Assembly: GCA_003599145.1 (NCBI GenBank)
Contig: QZIT01000006.1
Coordinates: 186,001-250,000 of the forward strand
Length of the DNA: 64,000 nucleotides
Direction: 5' to 3'
Source of the DNA: Candidatus Woesearchaeota archaeon
GTDB taxonomy: Archaea; Nanobdellota; Nanobdellia; Woesearchaeales; UBA9642
A program made the position numbers and the translations under genes. The notes under the pieces were generated by a model that was not told the origin of the DNA, searched no databases, and saw nothing but the letters and a program-made list of their open reading frames with translations. This document shows positions 24,902-33,245 of this stretch, in pieces (position 1 is the first letter of the stretch; every line of letters starts with the position of its first letter).

Positions 24902-25383
24902 AACTAACATCATCAGACAAGGTTGCCGTACCACAAAAACGGCCATACATCAAGAAAGGATTCTATCACGCAAGACTAGCAGAAATCAGGCCAAAGAAGA
25001 ATGAAAGCAAATATGGGAAAAAGATTGTCCTGATATTTGATATCATCGACCAGCGCTATCAGAAAAATGGCAAATTCTTGCAACTTGCAACAGAAGTCTA
25101 TTCGGAATACAAGCAAGACGATGGAAGCTACAGGACTGCAATAACACCGAACAGCAACATCACACAAGTGTTCATGGCACTCGGATGGAAATTCTCCAAT
25201 CAAGGACTGGACACAAACGACTTCATCGGAGCAGAAGCAGAAGTTCTTGTCGAGGATTACGAATACGACTACACCGATCCAGCAACAAACAAGACAGAGA
25301 AAACCAAAGCAAGCACTATCAACGACGTGAATCCATGGGTAGACGAGCAACCCGATATCGTTGAAGAAAAGATTGAGGGATAA
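24898..25383 (+). CDS. Candidate viral single-stranded-DNA-binding protein, 161 aa
   Basis: The length, an acidic C-terminus (PDIVEEKIEG) and the layout KKGFYHARLAEIRP-x-KYGKKIVLIFDI, with beta-strands and aromatic residues, resemble small OB-fold proteins in phage replication modules. It lies directly before the MCM-like helicase and primase. GGAGGT precedes the ATG. The assignment rests on context and general character, not a decisive motif; another replication accessory protein is possible. Confidence 0.5.
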   Translation: MKLTSSDKVAVPQKRPYIKKGFYHARLAEIRPKKNESKYGKKIVLIFDIIDQRYQKNGKFLQLATEVYSEYKQDDGSYRTAITPNSNITQVFMALGWKFSNQGLDTNDFIGAEAEVLVEDYEYDYTDPATNKTEKTKASTINDVNPWVDEQPDIVEEKIEG

Positions 25384-25387
25384 AATA

Positions 25388-25513
25388 ATGTCACTACTCG
25401 CAGGTTCAGTGGTGTTGAAAACAGGGGAGAGAGATACACAATCAGAAAAAGAAAATGAAAACAGGGGCTCTCTCCCGTTTTTCGTATCACTGAACTCGTT
25501 AGTGGTAACATAA
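25388..25513 (+). CDS. Possible 41-aa ORF across a hairpin region
   Basis: An ORF with an ATG 5 nt after the previous stop would give a 41-residue peptide (MSLLAGSVVLKTGERDTQ start). No good ribosome-binding site of its own is seen, and the DNA is dominated by a long inverted repeat that could explain the open frame by chance. Listed because it fills the gap. Confidence 0.2.
   Translation: MSLLAGSVVLKTGERDTQSEKENENRGSLPFFVSLNSLVVT
25404..25495. repeat. Long inverted repeat with internal direct repeat
   Basis: GTTCAGTG (25404-25411) pairs with CACTGAAC (25488-25495), GGGAGAGAG (25425-25433) with CTCTCTCCC (25468-25476), and AAAAC with GTTTT between them. Together they form an imperfect hairpin of about 92 nt with a 34-nt loop. 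TGAAAACAGGGG occurs twice (25416-25427 and 25456-25467). The site lies between the ssDNA-binding candidate and the helicase. It could be a structured RNA, a regulator site or a replication element. Confidence 0.7.
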
Positions 25514-25535
25514 CAAGCCCAAGAAAAGAACACCG

Positions 25536-27641
25536 ATGCTCGAAGATAGCGATAGCTATCAAAAAAATGAGGTCATAAAAGTGGATCAACAAATCATATT
25601 CAAACTCATAAACCTAGACACACTGAATGTAACAAAAGAAGAGAAAGCAGACATTCATGGAGTATTGATTAAGTTAAGCTATGAAATAAATCCATCAACA
25701 TCAGACTTAAACATCAAGAATAATATCAAAGTCATTGAAGAAATAGAAAAATTTCTTCTAACAATACAAGAAAAACATAAAGCAGATTTCAAGAAAGCAA
25801 TAGAATTTTTCAGATATTACAAATCAACAAACATACTGCATAGATCAATTCCTGAGGAGAATGGAATAGAAGATCCATTTCTGCAGTCAGTAATTGCAAA
25901 GAATATACAGAACAGCATAATAAAAGTATCAGAGCCACTCAACTATGAACAAGTCAAGAATCTTGCAAGACTCGTATTTGAAGATACAACAAACAAACCA
26001 CTCATATTCACTATCTCCAATAAACACAGAATAGAAGGAAAAGTAATTGGAGAAATAGAACAGAAGAAGATCAAACTTCCTGTTGCATGGAAAGCAGAGA
26101 TTTCTCCAAAAGAAGATTCAGACAAGAAAACTTATGTCGCATATGTCTTTGGACAAAAGATACCAAAAAGAACAAAGATCATAGACGAGATTAGCGGAGA
26201 GTTTTATCTTTACAGATTCTTATCAAAAGACACAAAAGAATATGTTTTAATCAGTACAGAAAAGCTGAATCTCGACGATTACACAGTTCATGGATTAAGC
26301 ATTGAAGTTGAAGACACTAAAATAATTGGAGATGCTTATCGTCTATTAAACAAGTTTCCTGTATTCTTTGTCCACACTGCAAACAGTCACATTTGCACAT
26401 TAACAAATCACAAAGAGCTATTTGCTAAATGCGATGAGATAAAACTTACAGGAAATAAACTCTATGAATATCTTCAAAGCCATAAGACTGCAGAAGGTAT
26501 CAAGATCTTGGAACATCCAAGATGGTTTCTCAAATTCATTGCAGCTTTCTTATTTCACAAGAAGAAAGGAATCACATCAGCATATCCAATGCATCTCTTA
26601 TGGATTGCAGACAGAGGAACAGGAAAAAGCAGTTTCTTAGAAGCACTTCATCAAAAAAGTGGAGAGAGCCAGGAAATAGTTGCAGGATCTTCTTCAACTC
26701 TAAAATATCTTATTCCAAGTTTCAAAGAACAGAATAGGCCAGAGATGGGAGCATTAGCAAAAGCTTCAAGACTCGTAATTGTAGACGAGTTTTTCAGAAT
26801 TCTAAGATTAAACATCAACGAGAAAGAAGATGAATGTGGCAGAATGAATGACTTGCTTGAACATAAAGACAGGCAAGCAGGAAGCGGTCAAGGAAGAATC
26901 AGAACTTCAATGACTGCACGATTAATGGCCACAACAAATCCAATCGCAGGAACAAATAACATCGTAAGCTTAGTCGATAAATTTGACGATTCATTCCTTA
27001 GCAGATTCCTAATTTATTATCAGACCGACGATCATGTAAAATTCATTCATCAAAAGATGAAAGAAGATCCACAACTTGCAAGAGAGTGGATTGAAGTAAA
27101 TGATTTCCTGAGTATTCAAGATTATCTTCAAAGCTTTGATTCTCAATACAAAAGAGAAAGAGTTGTAAAATTATGCGATAAGTTCGTTCCTTTCCTAAGT
27201 GAGACTGTCAGAGGATTATACGAAGCAAGATATCTGCACCATTTAGAATGTTTGCTTGACGGAATTGTCAAAGTCAGATGTTTAACGACAAGAGATTCGT
27301 ATTTTACTGCAACAGAAGAAGATTATCAAGAAGCAGAATTAGTTTGGTCAATAATTATCAAGAGCTGGTTTAAGCAAACAATAGACGAGCTTCTCAAAGA
27401 TACAAAGATACCAATAGAAGTAAGATCTAAATTCATCCCTGAGGAAGGAGTCTATATTCTTAGAACTCTTGCAAATCTTGGATTCAAAGCAACACCGACA
27501 GCACTAAAAGAAAAGTGCAGATTAGAAATGCATCAGACAAGACTGCACTTCAATCTTTCTTTATTGATACAAGGCGGATTCATTGTCGAGAAAAATGACC
27601 TTCTCTATCATTACGAATGGGCAGAGGTTGAGAGAATATGA
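25536..27641 (+). CDS. MCM-like AAA+ replicative helicase
   Basis: A 701-aa protein. The AAA+ core lies at about 350-530: Walker A DRGTGKSSFLEAL near residue 366, Walker B LVIVDEFF near residue 411, sensor 1 LMATTNP near residue 467, and the Arg-finger motif DSFLSRFLIYY near residue 489. This order fits MCM helicases. The N-terminal 340 residues are divergent and lack an obvious zinc ribbon; the C-terminal 100 residues look like a winged helix. It would unwind viral DNA as a hexamer. Its stop overlaps the primase start, and the two probably act together. Confidence 0.82.
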   Translation: MLEDSDSYQKNEVIKVDQQIIFKLINLDTLNVTKEEKADIHGVLIKLSYEINPSTSDLNIKNNIKVIEEIEKFLLTIQEKHKADFKKAIEFFRYYKSTNILHRSIPEENGIEDPFLQSVIAKNIQNSIIKVSEPLNYEQVKNLARLVFEDTTNKPLIFTISNKHRIEGKVIGEIEQKKIKLPVAWKAEISPKEDSDKKTYVAYVFGQKIPKRTKIIDEISGEFYLYRFLSKDTKEYVLISTEKLNLDDYTVHGLSIEVEDTKIIGDAYRLLNKFPVFFVHTANSHICTLTNHKELFAKCDEIKLTGNKLYEYLQSHKTAEGIKILEHPRWFLKFIAAFLFHKKKGITSAYPMHLLWIADRGTGKSSFLEALHQKSGESQEIVAGSSSTLKYLIPSFKEQNRPEMGALAKASRLVIVDEFFRILRLNINEKEDECGRMNDLLEHKDRQAGSGQGRIRTSMTARLMATTNPIAGTNNIVSLVDKFDDSFLSRFLIYYQTDDHVKFIHQKMKEDPQLAREWIEVNDFLSIQDYLQSFDSQYKRERVVKLCDKFVPFLSETVRGLYEARYLHHLECLLDGIVKVRCLTTRDSYFTATEEDYQEAELVWSIIIKSWFKQTIDELLKDTKIPIEVRSKFIPEEGVYILRTLANLGFKATPTALKEKCRLEMHQTRLHFNLSLLIQGGFIVEKNDLLYHYEWAEVERI

Positions 27642-28756
27642 TGCTTTTCTCACCTCCCTGGGAAGATGAATACTGGCTTGGAGAGCCAATCTATGAAGAA
27701 AATAGATCCATAGGATTTCATAGAATGTGGTATCTTGACACATTAAATCAAATAACAGAATTTAATGTCAGTCTACAAAGCAAAGAGGGATACTTCACTA
27801 AAAGAGTCGAATGGAATGACATAAAACAAGACAATAAACTAAGAGCATACACAATCCATAGAACACTTCTTGATAACGAGATAGTATTTGATTTTGATGC
27901 AAAAGAATACGAGCAGAATGTTTATTACTTCAGAACAATCTATCACTTACTCAAAGAACTAAATTATGTTCCTTATGTGTGGTATTCAGGAAACAAAGGA
28001 CTGCACGCACATTTCTTCCTAGATTATTCATCATTAAAAGACACTCTTGAAATGCCATTACAGATTAAGATAGTCGAGCATTTCGGATCTAAAAAGAAAT
28101 TCATCAAGCAATTCACGACATTTATTGCAAAGAAACTCGAAAAAAACTACAAGGACCTCTGCATTGACTTCCAGCTAAATCACACAAACCATTTGATAAG
28201 AAGCGAGGGCAGTCTGCATAAACTCGGATTCAAAACATTTCTTGGACATACTCCTGAAGAAGTAAAATTAGTCCCACCAATATTCAATCAAGAAAACAAA
28301 GGATATCCAGTCTTTCCATTCCATGATTACTGTCATAACGCAAATGCTCTCAAGCTAACAGTTCCAAAAGATATCGTCAAGCTCTGCAAAGAATTTATGC
28401 AATTAAAAGGAATCGGAAAGCCAAAAGTACGACATGCAAACTTAAATGATTTCTTTACAAAGCCAGTCGCTACAACAACAAAGCCATGCATACAATTCTT
28501 GTTAAGTCAAGAATATGCAAAAGTATCAGAAGGAAGAAAGAGAGCTTTGTTCATTCTCGCATCTCATTTCAAAAACGATGATGATCAAGTAAGAAAACTA
28601 AAAGATTGGAATGATGCAGTTCTCGGCGGATACCTGCAAGATTTCAATATTCAAACAAGTGCAAAAAGTACAACAGGAAAAGTCAGCTGCAAGTACACTC
28701 ACGAATTTCTCGACTCAATAGGCTGTGGAGCAGTATGCAAGGGGTGTCAACAATGA
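27638..28756 (+). CDS. Archaeo-eukaryotic primase, small-subunit type
   Basis: A 372-aa protein. The catalytic acidic pair is in IVFDFDAKE near residue 87, the nucleotide-binding motif YSGNKGLHAHFFLD is near residue 119, and the third acidic residue is in CIDFQLNHTNHLIRSEGSLH near residue 175, followed by the conserved Arg/His. This matches the AEP fold used by small primase subunits. The C-terminus carries Cys residues (SIGCGAVCKGCQQ) with an earlier SCKYTHE, which could form a zinc site. It starts 4 nt inside the helicase gene, giving a complete helicase-primase pair. Confidence 0.85.
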   Translation: MMLFSPPWEDEYWLGEPIYEENRSIGFHRMWYLDTLNQITEFNVSLQSKEGYFTKRVEWNDIKQDNKLRAYTIHRTLLDNEIVFDFDAKEYEQNVYYFRTIYHLLKELNYVPYVWYSGNKGLHAHFFLDYSSLKDTLEMPLQIKIVEHFGSKKKFIKQFTTFIAKKLEKNYKDLCIDFQLNHTNHLIRSEGSLHKLGFKTFLGHTPEEVKLVPPIFNQENKGYPVFPFHDYCHNANALKLTVPKDIVKLCKEFMQLKGIGKPKVRHANLNDFFTKPVATTTKPCIQFLLSQEYAKVSEGRKRALFILASHFKNDDDQVRKLKDWNDAVLGGYLQDFNIQTSAKSTTGKVSCKYTHEFLDSIGCGAVCKGCQQ

Positions 28757-28953
28757 TTCTCAAAATACATGGCATCACAGATCCAAAGAAACAGATGAAG
28801 ACAATTCGCTTCATCAAGAAAGTCAGAGCGTTTGAAGATCTTGCTGGAAAGAAAAGAGGACCGTTCAAACCTGACGATGTTCTGAGAATTCACATCGATA
28901 CAGCAAATCTGTTCATACTCAAAGGCAAGGCTAAGGAGTTTGATATCGACTGA
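28753..28953 (+). CDS. Small viral protein, 66 aa
   Basis: A basic protein (LKIHGITDPKKQMKTIRFIKK and FEDLAGKKRGPF). It overlaps the primase stop by ATGA, the usual sign of translational coupling. No known family; a nucleic-acid-binding role is plausible from charge only. Confidence 0.6.
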   Translation: MILKIHGITDPKKQMKTIRFIKKVRAFEDLAGKKRGPFKPDDVLRIHIDTANLFILKGKAKEFDID

Positions 28954-28965
28954 GGTGGAAACAAA

Positions 28966-29136
28966 ATGGGAGAAGCAAAACAAATGCAAGACCGTCTGAA
29001 AGCTGACATCCAGGCATTCAGACAAGATAACACTTCCTGGAAAAGGAAGATAGTGGAGAACGAAGAAAAGATTGTGGAACTTGAGAAAATAGTCGAAGCT
29101 CTACAACCTTTGTGCAAGGAGAGTGAAGTACAATGA
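28966..29136 (+). CDS. Small coiled-coil viral protein, 56 aa
   Basis: A short ORF with GAGGTGG before the ATG. The product is a single coiled coil (KIVENEEKIVELEKIVEAL). Its TGA overlaps the next ATG. Unknown function; possibly a dimerising accessory protein of the replication module. Confidence 0.55.
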   Translation: MGEAKQMQDRLKADIQAFRQDNTSWKRKIVENEEKIVELEKIVEALQPLCKESEVQ

Positions 29137-29285
29137 TGAAAGATCTGAAACGAAGATACGTCTATGCAGAAACATTCGATGTGATAATGACATGGGCGAA
29201 AGAAAAAGGAATCAGAGCACCAAACAGGAAAGACAATTTTCCATTCTTCCTGCAGGAGTATTTGAAAGAAAAAGGAGGTGTGTAA
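29133..29285 (+). CDS. Small viral protein, 50 aa
   Basis: A short ORF (MMKDLKRRYVYAETFDVIM start) coupled by ATGA to the previous gene. Its 3' end contains the GGAGGTG ribosome-binding site of the methylase gene. Basic N-terminus, no known family. Coupling on both sides supports its being real. Confidence 0.5.
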   Translation: MMKDLKRRYVYAETFDVIMTWAKEKGIRAPNRKDNFPFFLQEYLKEKGGV

Positions 29286-29286
29286 A

Positions 29287-30234
29287 ATGTGGAAAGGATA
29301 CGATTCGCTACCTAGTTATTTCGGTGGAAAGAGAAAACTTGCACGAAGAATAATGAGCCATGCAGAAGGAGAAGTCTTCATCGATGCATTTCTTGGAGGA
29401 GGAAGTGTTTCCTTATTAGCAAAAGCAAGAGGATTCAAAGTGATATGCAACGACATATCTGAAAGATCAAGGATGGTCGGAAAAGCAATCGTAGAGAATA
29501 AAAACACAAAACTCACTGATTACGATGTTTATTCTTTATTCAAAGAAACTGAAAATAAATTCATAAGAGAAACTTATCCAAATCTCTTGCTTGAAAAAGA
29601 CATTCAGTTTATAGACAACGCATTTGCTAATGCAAAGACTGACTTGCAGAAACTTCTCTTGATTAAATTCTTAGCAAAGTACAAACCATTTGGAATGTTG
29701 TCAAATAAGATTCCAAAAGATTTAGAGACGTGCAATATCAAAGTAATCAAGCCACACATAAAGTACATGTACAAACCAGTCAGAGCTTTAGAGCAAATAA
29801 AAGATCATATCAACTATGGAATCTTTGACAATGGAAAAGATAATGAGTTTCATCAAAAAGATGTCTTTGATTTCTTAGAGAACGTGCAGGGTGATACAGT
29901 TTACTTTGATCCTCCATATGCAGGAAGTCAGAGTTATGAAGAATTTTACAACATACTTGACAGCATCTTAGTGCAGAAGAAAATTCATGTTGAGAAAAGT
30001 AAATTCAACTCTGATGATGCAGAAAAGTTCCTGCATAAACTTCTTGAGAAATCAATGCACATAAAGAAAGTTATCTTCAGTTTTGGAGGTCCGCAGATTG
30101 ATGGACAAAAACTTCTGAGTATAGTGCAACAGCATAGACCTGCAGAACTCTATGAGATACAACACAAGTGGGCTATCACTGCAAGTGATGAGCAGATGCA
30201 AACTGCAACAGAAATATTGGTGGTGTCAAAATGA
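29287..30234 (+). CDS. DNA adenine-N6 methyltransferase, Dam/D12 class
   Basis: A 315-aa protein with YFGGKRKLARRI at the N-terminus, the SAM-binding FIDAFLGGGSVSLL (FxGxG) near residue 35, and the catalytic DTVYFDPPYAGS (DPPY) near residue 200. This order is that of class D12 (alpha) adenine methyltransferases. An earlier GTG exists, but ATG 29287 has a strong ribosome-binding site. No cognate nuclease is adjacent, so it is likely an orphan methylase protecting viral DNA from host restriction or marking it for replication. The target sequence cannot be read. Confidence 0.88.
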   Translation: MWKGYDSLPSYFGGKRKLARRIMSHAEGEVFIDAFLGGGSVSLLAKARGFKVICNDISERSRMVGKAIVENKNTKLTDYDVYSLFKETENKFIRETYPNLLLEKDIQFIDNAFANAKTDLQKLLLIKFLAKYKPFGMLSNKIPKDLETCNIKVIKPHIKYMYKPVRALEQIKDHINYGIFDNGKDNEFHQKDVFDFLENVQGDTVYFDPPYAGSQSYEEFYNILDSILVQKKIHVEKSKFNSDDAEKFLHKLLEKSMHIKKVIFSFGGPQIDGQKLLSIVQQHRPAELYEIQHKWAITASDEQMQTATEILVVSK

Positions 30235-30854
30235 AAACTGAAAGAATAAGTGTGAATTTGATTGATGAGAACGAATACAATCCGAATGAGATGGATGAGA
30301 ATCATTACTTGAAACTTGTCCAGAATATTAAACGGAAAGGATTTAGAAAACCGCTTGAAGTAAGAAAGAACGGCGAGAGATATATCATTGTTGATGGAGC
30401 TCACAGATTTAGAGCCTGCAAAGAACTTGGCTATACTGAAGTGGAATCTATAGTTGATGAGATTGACGTAACAGAAGCGATGGTTGATACCTTAAACGCT
30501 AACATACACGGCAGTCATAATCCATACAAAGAAGCTTTGATGTTCAAGCAAATACATGACAGGTACACTCTCCAGGATATTGAGAAACTTACAGTGTTCA
30601 ATCAGGGAGAACTCAAAGATAGAATGGATCTTCTTGGCCTACCTGCTAATGTACAGAAGCAAATAGAAGAGATGCAAGAAAAAGAACAGAAAGAAGCTCC
30701 CATTGTTCTGACGTTCATTGTAAAGGAAACGGATAAGCAAGTAATCATGGATGCTTTGGACTTATTTGAAGAAGCTACTGACAAGAATAAGGCACTATTA
30801 GCTCTATGTAAAAGTGTTCTTGAAAAGCAGGTGAAATCAGATGGAGCAAATTGA
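30231..30854 (+). CDS. ParB/Spo0J-like N-terminal domain protein, 207 aa
   Basis: Residues 1-110 match the ParB CTPase/nuclease-like domain: a VNLIDENEYNPNEM opening, GFRKPLEVRKNG, and box II IIVDGAHRFRACKELG near residue 53. The remainder is helical and lacks a clear HTH, so it is not a complete partition protein. Viruses often carry such proteins next to DNA methylases or terminases, where they act in DNA modification or regulation. It overlaps the methylase stop by 4 nt and the next gene by 14 nt. Confidence 0.78.
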   Translation: MKTERISVNLIDENEYNPNEMDENHYLKLVQNIKRKGFRKPLEVRKNGERYIIVDGAHRFRACKELGYTEVESIVDEIDVTEAMVDTLNANIHGSHNPYKEALMFKQIHDRYTLQDIEKLTVFNQGELKDRMDLLGLPANVQKQIEEMQEKEQKEAPIVLTFIVKETDKQVIMDALDLFEEATDKNKALLALCKSVLEKQVKSDGAN

Positions 30855-31437
30855 TGCCAGTAGGCAGACACATAGGCAAAATGACTTATTGGAAAACTTT
30901 GGAGATAAGTCTCATGTTTTAACTGATGAAGATAGAGCCAAGGGTAGAAGTGTCCAGTCTCCAAATAGATCGAGAGCCAATGCTATCAAAGCAATGAAAC
31001 ATGGCAAATACAGTGGACTTGTACCTCATTGTCATACTTGCTTATTCAGAAGCCAGTGTGGATCTTATGATCCTGCAGATCCAAAAGCTACATGCAAGAT
31101 AATCAACATTCCAAACCATCTGGAATTGATTAAAGCATTACATTTCAATTCAGAAGAAGATTTTGATGGATTCATCAACAGAATGGCACAGAGAATGCAT
31201 CTGAAAACATTGACTTCTCAAAACTACAATGAAATGAAAGATTTTGTGATGATGGTTTTAGCTGTGAAAAATGCAAAATTCAAAACTCCAAAAGAACAAA
31301 CTATCAACTTGCAAATAAACAATTTCTCGACAGAGTTTCAGATATTAAAAGATGTAACTATCAAAATTCTAAGTAAGCATCCTGAAGTGATGCAAGAATG
31401 GAGGGCCGCAATTGAATCTGCCAAACAGTCCAATTGA
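30841..31437 (+). CDS. Candidate small terminase subunit, 198 aa
   Basis: The gene lies directly before and overlaps the large terminase, the usual place for TerS. The protein has a basic N-terminal half with SRANAIKAMKHGK, then a four-Cys/one-His cluster CHTCLFRSQCGSYDP to TCK (near residues 64-85), possibly a zinc site, then helices that could form an oligomer. No standard TerS HTH is obvious. Context is the main argument; it could instead be a packaging regulator. Confidence 0.5.
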   Translation: MEQIDASRQTHRQNDLLENFGDKSHVLTDEDRAKGRSVQSPNRSRANAIKAMKHGKYSGLVPHCHTCLFRSQCGSYDPADPKATCKIINIPNHLELIKALHFNSEEDFDGFINRMAQRMHLKTLTSQNYNEMKDFVMMVLAVKNAKFKTPKEQTINLQINNFSTEFQILKDVTIKILSKHPEVMQEWRAAIESAKQSN

Positions 31438-32884
31438 GAAAGCGCTCTTTGATAGTTTCAAAGAGTCGAATTATCTGAACTTCATAGGGTTTGTTAAGAG
31501 ATACTTAGCTCCATTTATGGAACAGCATTTTGTGGAGGAAGATTACTATAAAGAATGGTTTGATCTTGAAGAAATCAATCAATACAATGCAATAGAAGCT
31601 CCAAGAGGACACAGTAAAAGCGAAATGTTTACAGTATGGGTTACAATATACTTTTCTGTTTATGATATCCACCATGAGCAAATAGTTTCCAGTGTAAGTG
31701 GAGATCAAACAAACGAATTATTTGACAGAATAAAATTCTTCTTTTATGTAAGCCCCTATCTAACTCAACAATTTAAACCAGAGGGAGCAGATAAGAATGT
31801 CAGTTTAAGCTCTTGGAATTCTAAAAAGATAGTTTTGAAGAATGATGCTATAGTTCATGCACGAAGTATTGCAGGAAAATGGAGAGGACTGCACGTTGAT
31901 AGAATCGTATGTGATGATATAATTACAGAAGACAGTACATTAAGTGATAAGCAAACTATCAACAAGTTTTATTCTGCAGTATTCAATTGCTCCACTGCAA
32001 AGAAAGGCAAGATCACAGTCATAGGAACTCCATTAAGATTCTCAGATATACTTTTTGATTTAAAATCAAATAAACAGTTTAATTTCAAAGCATATCCAGC
32101 AATACTTGACTTTGAAACAAAGAAAGTATTGTCTCCTAAGAGAAGATCTTTTGAAGAATTATTGAGGATAAAAGATACCATTGGATCTTTGCGATTTCAA
32201 TGTGAATATATGCTAAATCCAATTGATGACCAGAGTAGCATCTTCAAAAGAGAATGGTTGCTAAGAGCAAGAAGTGACTCTATCGACTTAATAAGAAACA
32301 GGCAGGACCTTAAAAGATATGGATTCAATGTTACTTTATTGACTTGTGGGGCTGACTTTGCTTTCTCTGAAAGAAAGAATGCTAACTATTCCGTATTTCT
32401 GACTCTTGCAAGACTTCACGATGGAAGATTTGTCCTGTGCAATTATTTTAGAGCACAAGGATTAACAGGACAACAACAAGTCGATAAATTAAGAGAACTC
32501 CATGCGATTTATGATTATGACATAATGGCCTTAGAAGAAAACAGCATCATGGCAATAAGTAAAGATCTTCAATCATTAGGTCTGCCGATCAAACTTCTAA
32601 GAACAGGATCAAGAGACACTGACAATTCTATCTCTAAAACAAACGCCATACTGAGAATGACGACATGGTTTGAAAACAATCAAATCATCATACCTTACGG
32701 AAGTGATGAAGCAAAAGAAAGATACGAGATTCTCGAGCAAGAATTCAGAAGCTTTGCACTGGAAGATGGCAAGATCATAGAGATAGGAGTGCATCCTGAC
32801 ATACCTATCGCTTTTGTTTATGCAGGAGAATCTGCAAAGAAAGTCAGTCAAGCTGCAGGATTTGTCACAAGCATTGTCAGGTAA
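31412..32884 (+). CDS. terL: Large terminase subunit (packaging ATPase-nuclease)
   Basis: A 490-aa protein. The ATPase domain has a Walker A-like APRGHSKS near residue 64 and a Walker B VDRIVCDDII near residue 165. The C-terminal RNase H-like nuclease has LLTCGADFAFSER near residue 308 and LEENS near residue 370 as metal-binding acidic residues. It cuts concatemeric DNA and pumps it into the procapsid. The start is TTG with GGAGG 7 nt upstream, inside the preceding gene. Length is normal. Confidence 0.9.
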   Translation: MNLPNSPIEKALFDSFKESNYLNFIGFVKRYLAPFMEQHFVEEDYYKEWFDLEEINQYNAIEAPRGHSKSEMFTVWVTIYFSVYDIHHEQIVSSVSGDQTNELFDRIKFFFYVSPYLTQQFKPEGADKNVSLSSWNSKKIVLKNDAIVHARSIAGKWRGLHVDRIVCDDIITEDSTLSDKQTINKFYSAVFNCSTAKKGKITVIGTPLRFSDILFDLKSNKQFNFKAYPAILDFETKKVLSPKRRSFEELLRIKDTIGSLRFQCEYMLNPIDDQSSIFKREWLLRARSDSIDLIRNRQDLKRYGFNVTLLTCGADFAFSERKNANYSVFLTLARLHDGRFVLCNYFRAQGLTGQQQVDKLRELHAIYDYDIMALEENSIMAISKDLQSLGLPIKLLRTGSRDTDNSISKTNAILRMTTWFENNQIIIPYGSDEAKERYEILEQEFRSFALEDGKIIEIGVHPDIPIAFVYAGESAKKVSQAAGFVTSIVR

Positions 32885-32896
32885 AAAGGAGGTATT

Positions 32897-33238
32897 ATGA
32901 AAATGTTCGATCCAGAAAAACTAAGCAGAAGGGATAAAAGAATAATGCAGGCATTACTGTATTTTTATCCAAGAAAAAGAAGTGCATTCCATATTTATGA
33001 GTACATTTCAAAGTTTAATCAAAAAAGTGGAGTAAAGAATCCAAAAGCTCTCGGTCACATATTATCTCGATTTCCAGTCAAGGCATCACTCACCGTATTT
33101 CAATCATATGTCGACAAGAATATCTCAGGAAGCAGGTTTGTAAGATTGTATGTTCTTGATGATTCCTTTGTAAAGAAATATTATAAAGAAAAAAACGGAC
33201 TTCTTGTATTGGTTAAAAAAGAGTCTCCTAAAAAATAA
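32897..33238 (+). CDS. Small basic viral protein, 113 aa
   Basis: A Lys/Arg-rich protein (KLSRRDKRIMQALLYFYPRKR start), mostly helical with two strands near the end, in the form of a winged-helix domain. AAGGAGG precedes the ATG. It lies between terminase and portal, where some viruses keep a packaging accessory or a DNA-binding regulator. Not recognised. Confidence 0.55.
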   Translation: MKMFDPEKLSRRDKRIMQALLYFYPRKRSAFHIYEYISKFNQKSGVKNPKALGHILSRFPVKASLTVFQSYVDKNISGSRFVRLYVLDDSFVKKYYKEKNGLLVLVKKESPKK

Positions 33239-33245
33239 CTGCTGA

